A DNA stretch of 6,830 nt from an uncultured Burkholderiales bacterium. GTDB taxonomy: Bacteria > Pseudomonadota > Gammaproteobacteria > Burkholderiales > Burkholderiaceae. The stretch spans positions 1 to 6,830 of the forward strand of contig CAIMWY010000006.1 in NCBI GenBank assembly GCA_903845315.1, written 5' to 3'. Shown one piece after another: positions 1-6,442 of this stretch (within the stretch, counting starts at the first letter, position 1; each line of letters begins with the position of its first letter). The notes below the pieces were generated by a model, which did no database searches, was not told the DNA's origin, and saw only the letters and a program-made list of their open reading frames with translations. The position numbers were made by a program, and so were the translations under genes.

Positions 1-701
1 CGATCTCTCGCGAGATCATGCGGTGAACGAATTTGGTCAGGTGTAACTTCGCTCACGACCTGTCCAACAGACAACAAGTAAGCTCGATTGGCCAACTTCA
101 ACGCCAATGGAGCCTTTTGCTCAACCAACAAAACACTTAAGCCAGTTTTGTTCAATTCTCCGAGCGTGACAAATATTTCCTCGGCCAATCTAGGAGCAAG
201 GCCCAACGATGGCTCATCAAGCAGCAACAACTTCGGGGCTGCCATCATGCCCCGACCTATGGCCAACATTTGCTGCTCACCTCCTGACAAAGAACCGCCC
301 AATTGACTTTGTCGGTCTTTCAACCGAGGAAACAACTGGAAAACTTTATCTAATCGGTGCTGAACTTCGAATTTACTTTTACAGAGGTATGCACCTAAGT
401 CCAAGTTTTCTGAAACTGTCATTGCTCCAAAGATACCTCGACCTTCTGGAACAAGAACGACACCGCGCATGGTGCACGCCGATGGGTCCGCGCTAGGCAA
501 TGGGGCCCCTTCAAAACTAACGACTCCTGCACCAGTGGCAAGCCCTACGATTCGTCTGAGCAAGGTAGATTTACCAGCGCCATTGGGCCCCAGAATCGCA
601 ACCAACTCGCCTTGTCCGACATGCAAATCAGTCGGGTGCAAGGCCTCAATAGGTCCATAGTTTGCAGTCAAACCATGAACCTCTAGAACCGCATCGGGCA
701 T
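1..701 (-). CDS. livF: LivF-type ABC transporter ATP-binding protein (3' end cut by window edge)
   Basis: This is the cytoplasmic ATPase of a branched-chain-amino-acid-type (HAAT family) ABC importer; it hydrolyses ATP to drive uptake of the ligand delivered by the periplasmic binding protein. Manual translation from the ATG at 701 gives 233 residues before the left edge. It begins MPDAVLEVHGLTANYG and shows Walker A GPNGAGKST (residues 38-46), a Q-loop-region VPEGR (84-88), the signature LSGGEQQ (138-144), Walker B plus D-loop LLLLDEPSLGLAP (158-170) and a switch region LLVEQ (191-195). Glutamine in place of the usual switch histidine, and the PEGR form of the Q-loop, are typical of LivF rather than LivG. 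LivF proteins are about 235 residues, so probably only the last few residues are missing. The gene starts 5 bases after the binding-protein stop, with only a weak Shine-Dalgarno (AAGTGA, 707-712) overlapping that stop, which suggests translational coupling. Permeases and LivG are not in the window. Confidence 0.93.
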   Translation of the reverse strand, partial: MPDAVLEVHGLTANYGPIEALHPTDLHVGQGELVAILGPNGAGKSTLLRRIVGLATGAGVVSFEGAPLPSADPSACTMRGVVLVPEGRGIFGAMTVSENLDLGAYLCKSKFEVQHRLDKVFQLFPRLKDRQSQLGGSLSGGEQQMLAIGRGMMAAPKLLLLDEPSLGLAPRLAEEIFVTLGELNKTGLSVLLVEQKAPLALKLANRAYLLSVGQVVSEVTPDQIRSPHDLARD

Positions 702-706
702 GTTAA

Positions 707-1855
707 TCACTTGACGATCTTTACCTTTGAGCCGTTCATTGTTGCCAAGAACAACGGATTTTTGATAACGCCTTGGTGATTGGTAGGCCCAAAGTCATAG
801 ACACCGGCTGTCCCTTGAAAGTCAGTGACGTTCTCAAGTGCGTCGCGAACTTTGGGACCTTCAAAGGAATTAGATTTCATGATTGCAGTTTGAATAAGGA
901 ACACTGCATCCCATCCACGTCCAGCCCAATTGGGGTCGCGATCGCCGTACTTAGCTTTCCATGGCGCGAGGAAATCAGTGATGCTTTTCTTTAATGCGCC
1001 ATCAGGCAGAGCGTCTGGCACTTGCGCTGGGGCTGCAACAAAGAAAAACTTATCCCCTAGAACATCGGAGACAGGTTTAAACACGTTCAAATCTTCAAGG
1101 CTTGTTAGCAACAGTGTTGGTAAACCAAGTTGCTTGATATTTTTAGCTGTGGTCAACGTGGTACCACCTAAGCCAATTTTTAAAATAGCCCCTGCACCGG
1201 CAGAATTCATTTTTCCAATCTGAACAGAAAGATCAGGATCATCTGTTTTGTATTGTTCTATGCTGACAACTTGAATGCCATACGTTGCAGCTGATTTTTC
1301 TGCCACATTTTTTTGTAAATTGGCATAAGGCGAAGGATCATGCAAAACACCAATCTTGCGAATTTGTGTGTTGTCACGTAGGTATTCGAGTCGACGTTCC
1401 ACTTCAAAACGTGCGGGTGGAAGCGTACTAAATGCCCATTTCACTTCTTCTTCTTTGGCTGGCAAGATCGAACACAGAACCATAGGAATCTGCGCCCTCA
1501 CCACCGAAGCAGCAGCAGCAAAATTTCCAGCAGAAACGCAACCCGAAGCAAAAATGTCGACCTTATCACTGGTCATCATTTTTCTATACACAACCACAGC
1601 CTCTTGAGGTTCTGAACGGTTGTCTTCAACAATGACCTCAATTTTTCGGCCCTTGATACCGCCTTTGGCGTTGATGGCCTCTGCAGCAAGTTTGACACCA
1701 TCACTCCAAGCACGGTCAACCGTTGCGGCATAACCCGTCAAACCTGCAGAAATACCAATTTTGTAATTTTCTGCCATCAACGGTGTTGACAAGGTCAAGA
1801 GCAATGCTGCACCAAGCAGACTGCCAAGACGTTTGGGATAACTTATCAGCTTCAT
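707..1855 (-). CDS. Periplasmic substrate-binding protein of a branched-chain-amino-acid-type ABC transporter
   Basis: This 382-residue protein is a type I periplasmic binding protein (Peripla_BP_6/LivK-like) that should capture a small ligand and hand it to a Liv-type permease. A Sec signal peptide is evident: basic MKLISYPKR, a hydrophobic stretch LGAALLLTLSTPL, and probable cleavage after LMA at residue 28. The mature part starts ENYKIGISAGLTGYAA, the usual first strand and ligand loop. AAEAINAKGGIKGRKIEVIVED (about 57-78) is the typical family block, and FQGTAGVYDFGPTNHQG (346-362) is the usual C-terminal segment. Length fits the family. Shine-Dalgarno AGGAGA lies 5 bases before the ATG. 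It lies 20 bases after hyuB and 5 before livF, so it is probably co-transcribed with both. Family members bind amino acids, amides, urea, aromatic acids and others; the location suggests the HyuAB substrate, but this is inference. The only two cysteines are C106 and C128. Confidence 0.93.
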   Translation of the reverse strand: MKLISYPKRLGSLLGAALLLTLSTPLMAENYKIGISAGLTGYAATVDRAWSDGVKLAAEAINAKGGIKGRKIEVIVEDNRSEPQEAVVVYRKMMTSDKVDIFASGCVSAGNFAAAASVVRAQIPMVLCSILPAKEEEVKWAFSTLPPARFEVERRLEYLRDNTQIRKIGVLHDPSPYANLQKNVAEKSAATYGIQVVSIEQYKTDDPDLSVQIGKMNSAGAGAILKIGLGGTTLTTAKNIKQLGLPTLLLTSLEDLNVFKPVSDVLGDKFFFVAAPAQVPDALPDGALKKSITDFLAPWKAKYGDRDPNWAGRGWDAVFLIQTAIMKSNSFEGPKVRDALENVTDFQGTAGVYDFGPTNHQGVIKNPLFLATMNGSKVKIVK

Positions 1856-1860
1856 CTTTG

Positions 1861-1866
1861 TCTCCT
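1861..1866 (-). promoter_or_regulatory. Ribosome binding site of the binding-protein gene
   Basis: AGGAGA on the minus strand, 5 bases upstream of the ATG at 1855. This is the strongest Shine-Dalgarno in the operon, consistent with the high expression expected for a periplasmic binding protein, and it supports the chosen start. Confidence 0.75.
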
Positions 1867-1875
1867 GTTTTAAAT

Positions 1876-3423
1876 TTACAACAACTTACCAAATCCACCA
1901 CCACCCGGGGTTTCGAGCATCACCACTGCATTGGCTTGCAATTGTGTTTTCCGAGCTTCTTTGAACGGTTTACCATCAACTGAGAAACTCCCGGCAGCAC
2001 CCGGTTCTGCGCCGTCAAGACCCTCGGGGCCCTCTTGAAGTCGGCTAGGAACCGCATTCAAAAGCCAAGGATAAGAAGTTCGCATATGGAACTTGATGGT
2101 CTGTCCATCCCCCCCACGACTCAATCCGTTGCCACCCGAATTGATGCGCAACTCTTTTTGTTCAAACACGATTGGGATGACAGCCTCCATGATCTCAATC
2201 GGAACAGCGCCGACACCCGTTGGGTAAGCCGTTGCACTTGGACCGTGCTTTGTCTTTCTTGCCCCCATGCCTCCGGAGTAATTGAACATTGAGGAGGTAA
2301 AAGGCTCCCCATTGTTTCTCTTTCCTTGAATTTGAATCGTCCACACCGCCCCAGCGCCTTCAGCCAGTACCCGATCAGGAATGACTTGATGCAATGCTTT
2401 CAAAATTGGCATTGGCACATACATACCCACCACATGCCTAGCATTCACTGGAACTGGATACTCACAGTTGACGATAGAACCCTTGGGTGCAGTCACCACA
2501 ATAGGTGCAAGGCTGCCATGGTTATTTGGAAGATCAGGATTCAAGCAACTGCGAATGGCAAACGTGGAATACGCATGGGTGTAGTTCATCACCACGTTGA
2601 TGCCTGTTGCACTGGGTCCAGAACTGCCTGCGAAATCAATGGTGATCTCACCCTTGATCACATCGATCGTCACAGCGGTTTTCAGCGTAATGATTTCTCC
2701 CCCTGGCACATCAAAGCGGCTCTCGCCGTGGAAAGTTCCTGCCTTGAGTTTTCGAATTTCCGCACGTGTTGATTCCTCAGATCGTTTGATGATTTCATCA
2801 GATAAAACCTCAATATCCGGAAGGTTGTAGCGTTTGCACATTGCCAACAACAAGTCTCCGCCGGACCGACCGCTCGAGACTTGCGCAGCTAAATCACCAA
2901 ATACGTGATCAGGCGTTCTGACATTGCTACGAATGACATCATGAATTGTTTTATTGGGTACACCACGCTCGAAAAATTTCAATGGTGGAATCCACAAGCC
3001 TTCTTCATGGATATCACGCGCACCGGCACCAATGCCGTATCCACCAATGTCTGTGTGGTGAATGGTTGAGCCAATGTAGCCAATGAGCTTTTCTTCATTA
3101 AAGATGGGAGAAAGCAGCGTGATATCAAAAAAGTGCCCCGCTGAAAGCCAAGGGTCATTGGTGATCACGACATCTCCAGCTTCAAGTTGCCCCTGAAAAA
3201 TTCGATGCAAATGACCACCTGCTGCAGCAAGAGAGTTGATGTGGCCAGGTGTTCCGGTATTCGCTTGCGCCACCATTCGCCCACGCGCATCAAACAATGC
3301 ACTCGCTAAATCACCGGCCTCCCGAACAATAGGACTGAAGGCAATACGCTGCAAACTTTTGGCTTGCTCACTCACGATACTGATCAAATTTGACCATAGT
3401 ATTTCCAGTTCAATTCCATCCAT
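1876..3423 (-). CDS. hyuB: HyuB-type subunit of an ATP-dependent hydantoinase/oxoprolinase-family enzyme
   Basis: This 515-residue protein belongs to the hydantoinase B/oxoprolinase family, the catalytic partner of HyuA in ATP-dependent ring opening of cyclic amides (N-methylhydantoinase, caprolactamase, 5-oxoprolinase) or in ketone carboxylation. Family blocks appear in order: SALFDARGRMVAQ (41-53), TNDPWLSAGHFFDI (88-101), IHHTDIGG (121-128), EGLWIPPLK (141-149), GDLAAQ (176-181), IDFAGSSGP (262-270), NSGGNG (428-433) and a glycine-rich TPGGGGFG near the end (505-512). D38, H97, D100 and H122/H123 are the plausible metal-site residues by family pattern. I chose the ATG at 3423 because AAAGGA sits 6 bases upstream; an ATG at 3453 would add ten residues lying inside the hyuA coding region and lacks that support. 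The gene starts 2 bases after the hyuA stop, so the two are probably translationally coupled. N-methylhydantoinase-like, caprolactamase-like and other cyclic-amide activities cannot be separated from sequence alone. Confidence 0.93.
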   Translation of the reverse strand: MDGIELEILWSNLISIVSEQAKSLQRIAFSPIVREAGDLASALFDARGRMVAQANTGTPGHINSLAAAGGHLHRIFQGQLEAGDVVITNDPWLSAGHFFDITLLSPIFNEEKLIGYIGSTIHHTDIGGYGIGAGARDIHEEGLWIPPLKFFERGVPNKTIHDVIRSNVRTPDHVFGDLAAQVSSGRSGGDLLLAMCKRYNLPDIEVLSDEIIKRSEESTRAEIRKLKAGTFHGESRFDVPGGEIITLKTAVTIDVIKGEITIDFAGSSGPSATGINVVMNYTHAYSTFAIRSCLNPDLPNNHGSLAPIVVTAPKGSIVNCEYPVPVNARHVVGMYVPMPILKALHQVIPDRVLAEGAGAVWTIQIQGKRNNGEPFTSSMFNYSGGMGARKTKHGPSATAYPTGVGAVPIEIMEAVIPIVFEQKELRINSGGNGLSRGGDGQTIKFHMRTSYPWLLNAVPSRLQEGPEGLDGAEPGAAGSFSVDGKPFKEARKTQLQANAVVMLETPGGGGFGKLL

Positions 3424-3425
3424 GA

Positions 3426-5492
3426 TCAATCCTTTAAATTGGCGACGATGCAACCAAATGCATCAACGTGTGCAGTCCATCCGGGCAAGATAACGATGGT
3501 TGTTTCCCGCTCTTCAATGATGACAGGACCATCAATTTGTTGGCCCTCAGCCAAAGAATTTCTTTCGTACACAGGAACCATTTGATTTGTCTCCCACACA
3601 TGAACAGGGCGAGAACTTTTGGGTTTCCCTGGCGTCTTAGCGACAGGTAATGCCACATGAAACGGAATCTGAGGTCCTCGTGCCGTTAGCCGCCAACTGA
3701 CCACTTCGGTAGGCACATGCGTAGGGTTAAATCCGTACTGTGATTTATAAGCAGCTTCAAAAGCCGACTGCATACGACTGAAATCGTGATGGACCCGTGG
3801 GTCAAAATCTAAAGTTACAGTGACTTCGTTCTGTTGCCCCAAATACCTCATATCTGCGCCAAATACCAAGTTCACTTGATCTGGACTGCAACCTGCTGCG
3901 ATCAGCGCACCTGAACCCTCCTCAGACATTTCGTTGAACAACTTATCTGCCCTTTGCCAATCAGTGGCTTGAAGCAAACCCAATGCACTTCGCACCAAAT
4001 CCAGTCGGACAGGCGTCACCAAAGTACCAAACGCTGACAAAACACTGGCTTGAGGAGGAAAAATCACAGATTTACTTTGCAGCAATGAACCAACCTGACA
4101 TGCATGGACAGGACCCGCGCCACCAAATGCAAGCAAAGACAATCCACGGTAATCAATTCCGCGATCGGTTGCATGTGCACGTGTAGCACCAGCCATCGCC
4201 TCAGCCACGATTCTGTATATACCGCGTGCAGCTGTGTAGACATCTGTTCCAAGCTGATCGCCCAGGCGTCCGATGGCGGCGTGACTGGCCTGCAGGTCAA
4301 GTTTCATATCTCCGCCTAGAAAATTGTCGGGGTCCAACAATCCCAAGAGCAAATCTGCGTCCGTCACAGCCGCACCAGTACCCCCTCGTCCATAACAAGC
4401 AGGACCAGGAAGAGCGCCGGCACTCTTTGGACCAACTTTGAGCAAACCTAAGTCATCAACAAACGCCAAGCTGCCTCCGCCTGCGCCAATTTCAATCATG
4501 TCAATCGAAGGAATGGTCACAGGCATGCCACTGCCCTCTTTGAAGCGATAACGCCGATCGACCTCAAACAAGCCCGTGATCAAGGGTTTAAATTCTTCGA
4601 TCAAGCATGCCTTGGCAGTTGTGCCCCCCATGTCAAAAGACATCAGGCGATCTAAACCCAAAACACTTGCGTAATGACTAGCAGCAAGCGCCCCAGCAGC
4701 TGGACCACTTTCAATCATGCGCACAGGGTTCTTACCGGCAACGTCAGTTCCAATAATTCCACCGGAAGACAGCATGATCAAGGGATCATTAGGATAATTT
4801 TCAGTCTTAAGTCTCTTCGCCAAGGCCTCAAGATAGGGCTGAGAAATTGGCATTGTGTAAGCATTGATAGCTGTCGTCGATGCTCGGGGATATTCCCTAA
4901 TTTGTGGTGCTATTTCTGACGATAAAGATACAAAAATATCTGGCAGTTGTCTGCGTAACATCTCCCCGACATATCGTTCATTCTCCGCATTGGCGTAACT
5001 ATTGAGGAAGCAAATTGCAACAGCGCTAACTCCAGTTTTTCTCAGTTCGTCAACGCAAGAACTGATATCTTCATCACTTGGCTTGATTAAGACTGTGCCG
5101 TCAGACAGCATTCTTTCATCAATCGGAAAAGTAAGTTCACGCGGAACAAGTGGGGGCTGGAATTCAATTTGCGGATCGAACATGTCATAGCGATGTTCAT
5201 TGCGGATGGACAACACATCTCGAAATCCTTTGGTCACCAACATGGCAGTTTTCAGTCCTTTGCGTTCAATCAACGCATTGGTGACCACCGTCGTGGCGTG
5301 CACAACAACGCCATCAATATCAGTCGGTTTGAGATTTGCTTTGGCAAGAACAGCATTGACTCCTGTAAAGAAGCCCTCCAAGAGATCTCCCGGAGTCGTC
5401 AAAGTTTTATCAACGATAAGTTTTCCATCAGAACCTCTCAAGACGATGTCCGTAAATGTTCCGCCGATGTCTACGGCTAATGAGTAAGTCAA
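3426..5492 (-). CDS. hyuA: HyuA-type ATPase subunit of an ATP-dependent hydantoinase/oxoprolinase-family enzyme
   Basis: This 688-residue cytoplasmic protein is the ATP-binding subunit of the hydantoinase A/oxoprolinase family; with HyuB it should phosphorylate and activate a cyclic amide or related carbonyl compound. It has an N-terminal Hydant_A_N region opening with the phosphate-binding loop DIGGTFTD (8-15) and HATTVVTNALIERKG (65-79). The main Hydantoinase_A region carries SGPAAGA (262-268), FDMGGTTAK (286-294), IGAGGGS (335-341), CYGRGG (366-371) and FGGAGPVHA (456-464). The C-terminal domain includes MRYLGQQNEVTV (548-559) and EERETTIVILPGW (660-672). Length fits the separate-subunit type, not the fused 5-oxoprolinase of about 1,200 residues. 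The start is a TTG at 5492: it lies right before the conserved N-terminus and has AAAGGGGA 6 bases upstream. It overlaps the regulator stop by four bases. An acetone-carboxylase role is less likely because no gamma subunit gene follows. Confidence 0.94.
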   Translation of the reverse strand: MTYSLAVDIGGTFTDIVLRGSDGKLIVDKTLTTPGDLLEGFFTGVNAVLAKANLKPTDIDGVVVHATTVVTNALIERKGLKTAMLVTKGFRDVLSIRNEHRYDMFDPQIEFQPPLVPRELTFPIDERMLSDGTVLIKPSDEDISSCVDELRKTGVSAVAICFLNSYANAENERYVGEMLRRQLPDIFVSLSSEIAPQIREYPRASTTAINAYTMPISQPYLEALAKRLKTENYPNDPLIMLSSGGIIGTDVAGKNPVRMIESGPAAGALAASHYASVLGLDRLMSFDMGGTTAKACLIEEFKPLITGLFEVDRRYRFKEGSGMPVTIPSIDMIEIGAGGGSLAFVDDLGLLKVGPKSAGALPGPACYGRGGTGAAVTDADLLLGLLDPDNFLGGDMKLDLQASHAAIGRLGDQLGTDVYTAARGIYRIVAEAMAGATRAHATDRGIDYRGLSLLAFGGAGPVHACQVGSLLQSKSVIFPPQASVLSAFGTLVTPVRLDLVRSALGLLQATDWQRADKLFNEMSEEGSGALIAAGCSPDQVNLVFGADMRYLGQQNEVTVTLDFDPRVHHDFSRMQSAFEAAYKSQYGFNPTHVPTEVVSWRLTARGPQIPFHVALPVAKTPGKPKSSRPVHVWETNQMVPVYERNSLAEGQQIDGPVIIEERETTIVILPGWTAHVDAFGCIVANLKD
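3430..3435 (-). promoter_or_regulatory. Ribosome binding site that decides the hyuB start
   Basis: AAAGGA on the minus strand, 6 bases before the ATG at 3423 and lying inside the last codons of hyuA. It favours the ATG at 3423 over the in-frame ATG 30 bases upstream and fits coupled translation of hyuA and hyuB. Confidence 0.65.
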
Positions 5493-6310
5493 GAAAAATC
5501 CCCTTTAATTTTCAAATCTTTATTTCCAAGTGCTTTAGAAATTTCAAATGCAGCGGTGATCACCATACTGACCAATTCAGGCTTGGGCTTAGCGCTGATC
5601 AGTCCAGTTGAACCAATGATTGCAATTGCGCCCGCATACTTACCTGCATGATCAAAAACGGGTGAAGCGATGGCATTGACGCCATCCACAATTTCATTTG
5701 CAGCTGTAGCCCAGCCATTTTTTCGAACCAACTTCACGGCCTTCTTCAAATCTGCTGGGGTCTTGATCGTCGACTTTGTCCACAATTTGAAGGTCTTGCT
5801 GCAACAAGCATCCATCAGATGATCAGGACCAAATGCCAACGCAACCTTGCCGTGCGCTGAGGCATGCAAGTCCAATTTGGTACCGGCCTTGACACCGAAA
5901 TCGATGATCGTGTGACCTTGCAATAACTCAAGTGCTATCAGCTCATCATTGACAAGCGTTGATATTGAAATAGCTTGACCCGTCATTGCACGCAACACCT
6001 GCATGTGTTTGCGGGCAACACCTAAAATATTGAATCGCTCGCGCAGCATTTCTCCCAAGATGAAAAGTTTGATACCCGCCTCGTAGCGAAGCGTTTCTTC
6101 ATCTTGACGTGCAAATCCATGTTTCACGAGGGCTTGGATATGACGATAAATTGTGGCTTTTGATGAGCCAAAATTTTTTGCCAAATCGGTGATGCCTAAA
6201 GGTCGCCGATTTGCAACCAAAAACTCCAAAATATCCAAAGATAAGTCAACCGTACCTGTAGCCGCTTTCACACGCGACGACGATGATAGGGTGACAGTTT
6301 TTTTCAACAT
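5489..6310 (-). CDS. IclR-family transcriptional regulator
   Basis: This 273-residue protein is an IclR-family DNA-binding regulator, usually a dimeric or tetrameric repressor or activator that responds to a small catabolic ligand. An N-terminal winged helix-turn-helix covers about residues 20-85, with helix-turn-helix core LGITDLAKNFGSSKATIYRHIQ (38-59). The C-terminal effector-binding domain has the typical HASAHGKVALAF (149-160) and GWATAANEIVDGVNAIASPVFD (199-220) segments. Length is normal for the family. It is the first gene of the minus-strand cluster and overlaps hyuA by four bases (TTGA), so it is probably co-transcribed and autoregulated. The ATG at 6310 has no recognisable Shine-Dalgarno in front (CACATCCACCCAT), and an in-frame stop lies six codons upstream, which limits alternatives; a GTG at codon 14 is possible but has no better site. 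The likely ligand is the HyuAB substrate or product, an inference from gene position. Confidence 0.93.
   Translation of the reverse strand: MLKKTVTLSSSSRVKAATGTVDLSLDILEFLVANRRPLGITDLAKNFGSSKATIYRHIQALVKHGFARQDEETLRYEAGIKLFILGEMLRERFNILGVARKHMQVLRAMTGQAISISTLVNDELIALELLQGHTIIDFGVKAGTKLDLHASAHGKVALAFGPDHLMDACCSKTFKLWTKSTIKTPADLKKAVKLVRKNGWATAANEIVDGVNAIASPVFDHAGKYAGAIAIIGSTGLISAKPKPELVSMVITAAFEISKALGNKDLKIKGDFS
5499..5506 (-). promoter_or_regulatory. Ribosome binding site that decides the TTG start of hyuA
   Basis: AAAGGGGA on the minus strand lies 6 bases before the TTG at 5492, within the 3' end of the regulator gene. No ATG or GTG occurs where the conserved MTYSLAVDIGGTFTD N-terminus requires a start, so this site supports use of the rare TTG codon. 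Confidence 0.65.
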
Positions 6311-6324
6311 ATGGGTGGATGTGA

Positions 6325-6370
6325 TGTTTCAGCTCGTTTCTTATGTTTCATTTAATGAAACACGATTTCA
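6325..6370. promoter_or_regulatory. Candidate IclR-type operator: 19-bp perfect palindrome plus phased half-sites
   Basis: Bases 6344-6362 read TGTTTCATTTAATGAAACA, a perfect inverted repeat with 9-base arms around one central base. The right arm also forms a second imperfect site, TGAAA-N5-TTTCA at 6356-6370, which has the same 15-base geometry as known IclR-family boxes such as TGGAA-N5-TTCCA. GTTTC recurs at 6326-6330, 6336-6340 and 6345-6349, about one helical turn apart. The sites lie 15 to 60 bases upstream of the regulator start and 73 or more bases before the divergent gene, where a repressor or activator could control both directions. Binding by the adjacent regulator is inferred from position and symmetry only. 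Confidence 0.6.
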
Positions 6371-6442
6371 AATACTTTACAAACAAATCCAGCTACGATG
6401 ACTAGGCAATACCCTTAACGCCAAGGTTTCCTCAAAACTTAT

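Noticed and set aside
2..17. Inverted repeat GATCTC-TCGC-GAGATC at the left edge, a possible hairpin
   Set aside because: It lies in the reading frame of the livF C-terminus before its stop codon, has no T-run, and short palindromes of this kind arise by chance in coding DNA.
2326..2772. 148-codon plus-strand open frame inside hyuB
   Set aside because: It is antisense to a gene with clear family motifs across the same bases, and its translation shows no recognisable domain; a shadow frame.
3426..5492. Acetone or acetophenone carboxylase identity for HyuA/HyuB
   Set aside because: The same superfamily fits, but no acetone-carboxylase gamma subunit or other carboxylase subunit gene is adjacent, subunit sizes are closer to hydantoinase/caprolactamase-type enzymes, and the transporter context favours import of a small soluble substrate. 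It cannot be excluded entirely.
6343..6371. Possible minus-strand promoter TTGAAA (6371-6366), 17 bases, AAACAT (6348-6343) for the regulator operon
   Set aside because: The -10 matches the consensus at only three of six positions. The position overlapping the palindrome is attractive for repression, but the match is too weak to annotate.
6376..6404. Possible plus-strand promoter with TTTACA as -35 for the methyltransferase-like gene
   Set aside because: No acceptable -10 hexamer at 16-18 bases; TACGAT at 6394 is only 12 bases away.
6413..6426. CCTT-N6-AAGG hairpin in the intergenic region as a terminator or regulatory element
   Set aside because: A four-base stem with no following T-run is too weak to be meaningful.
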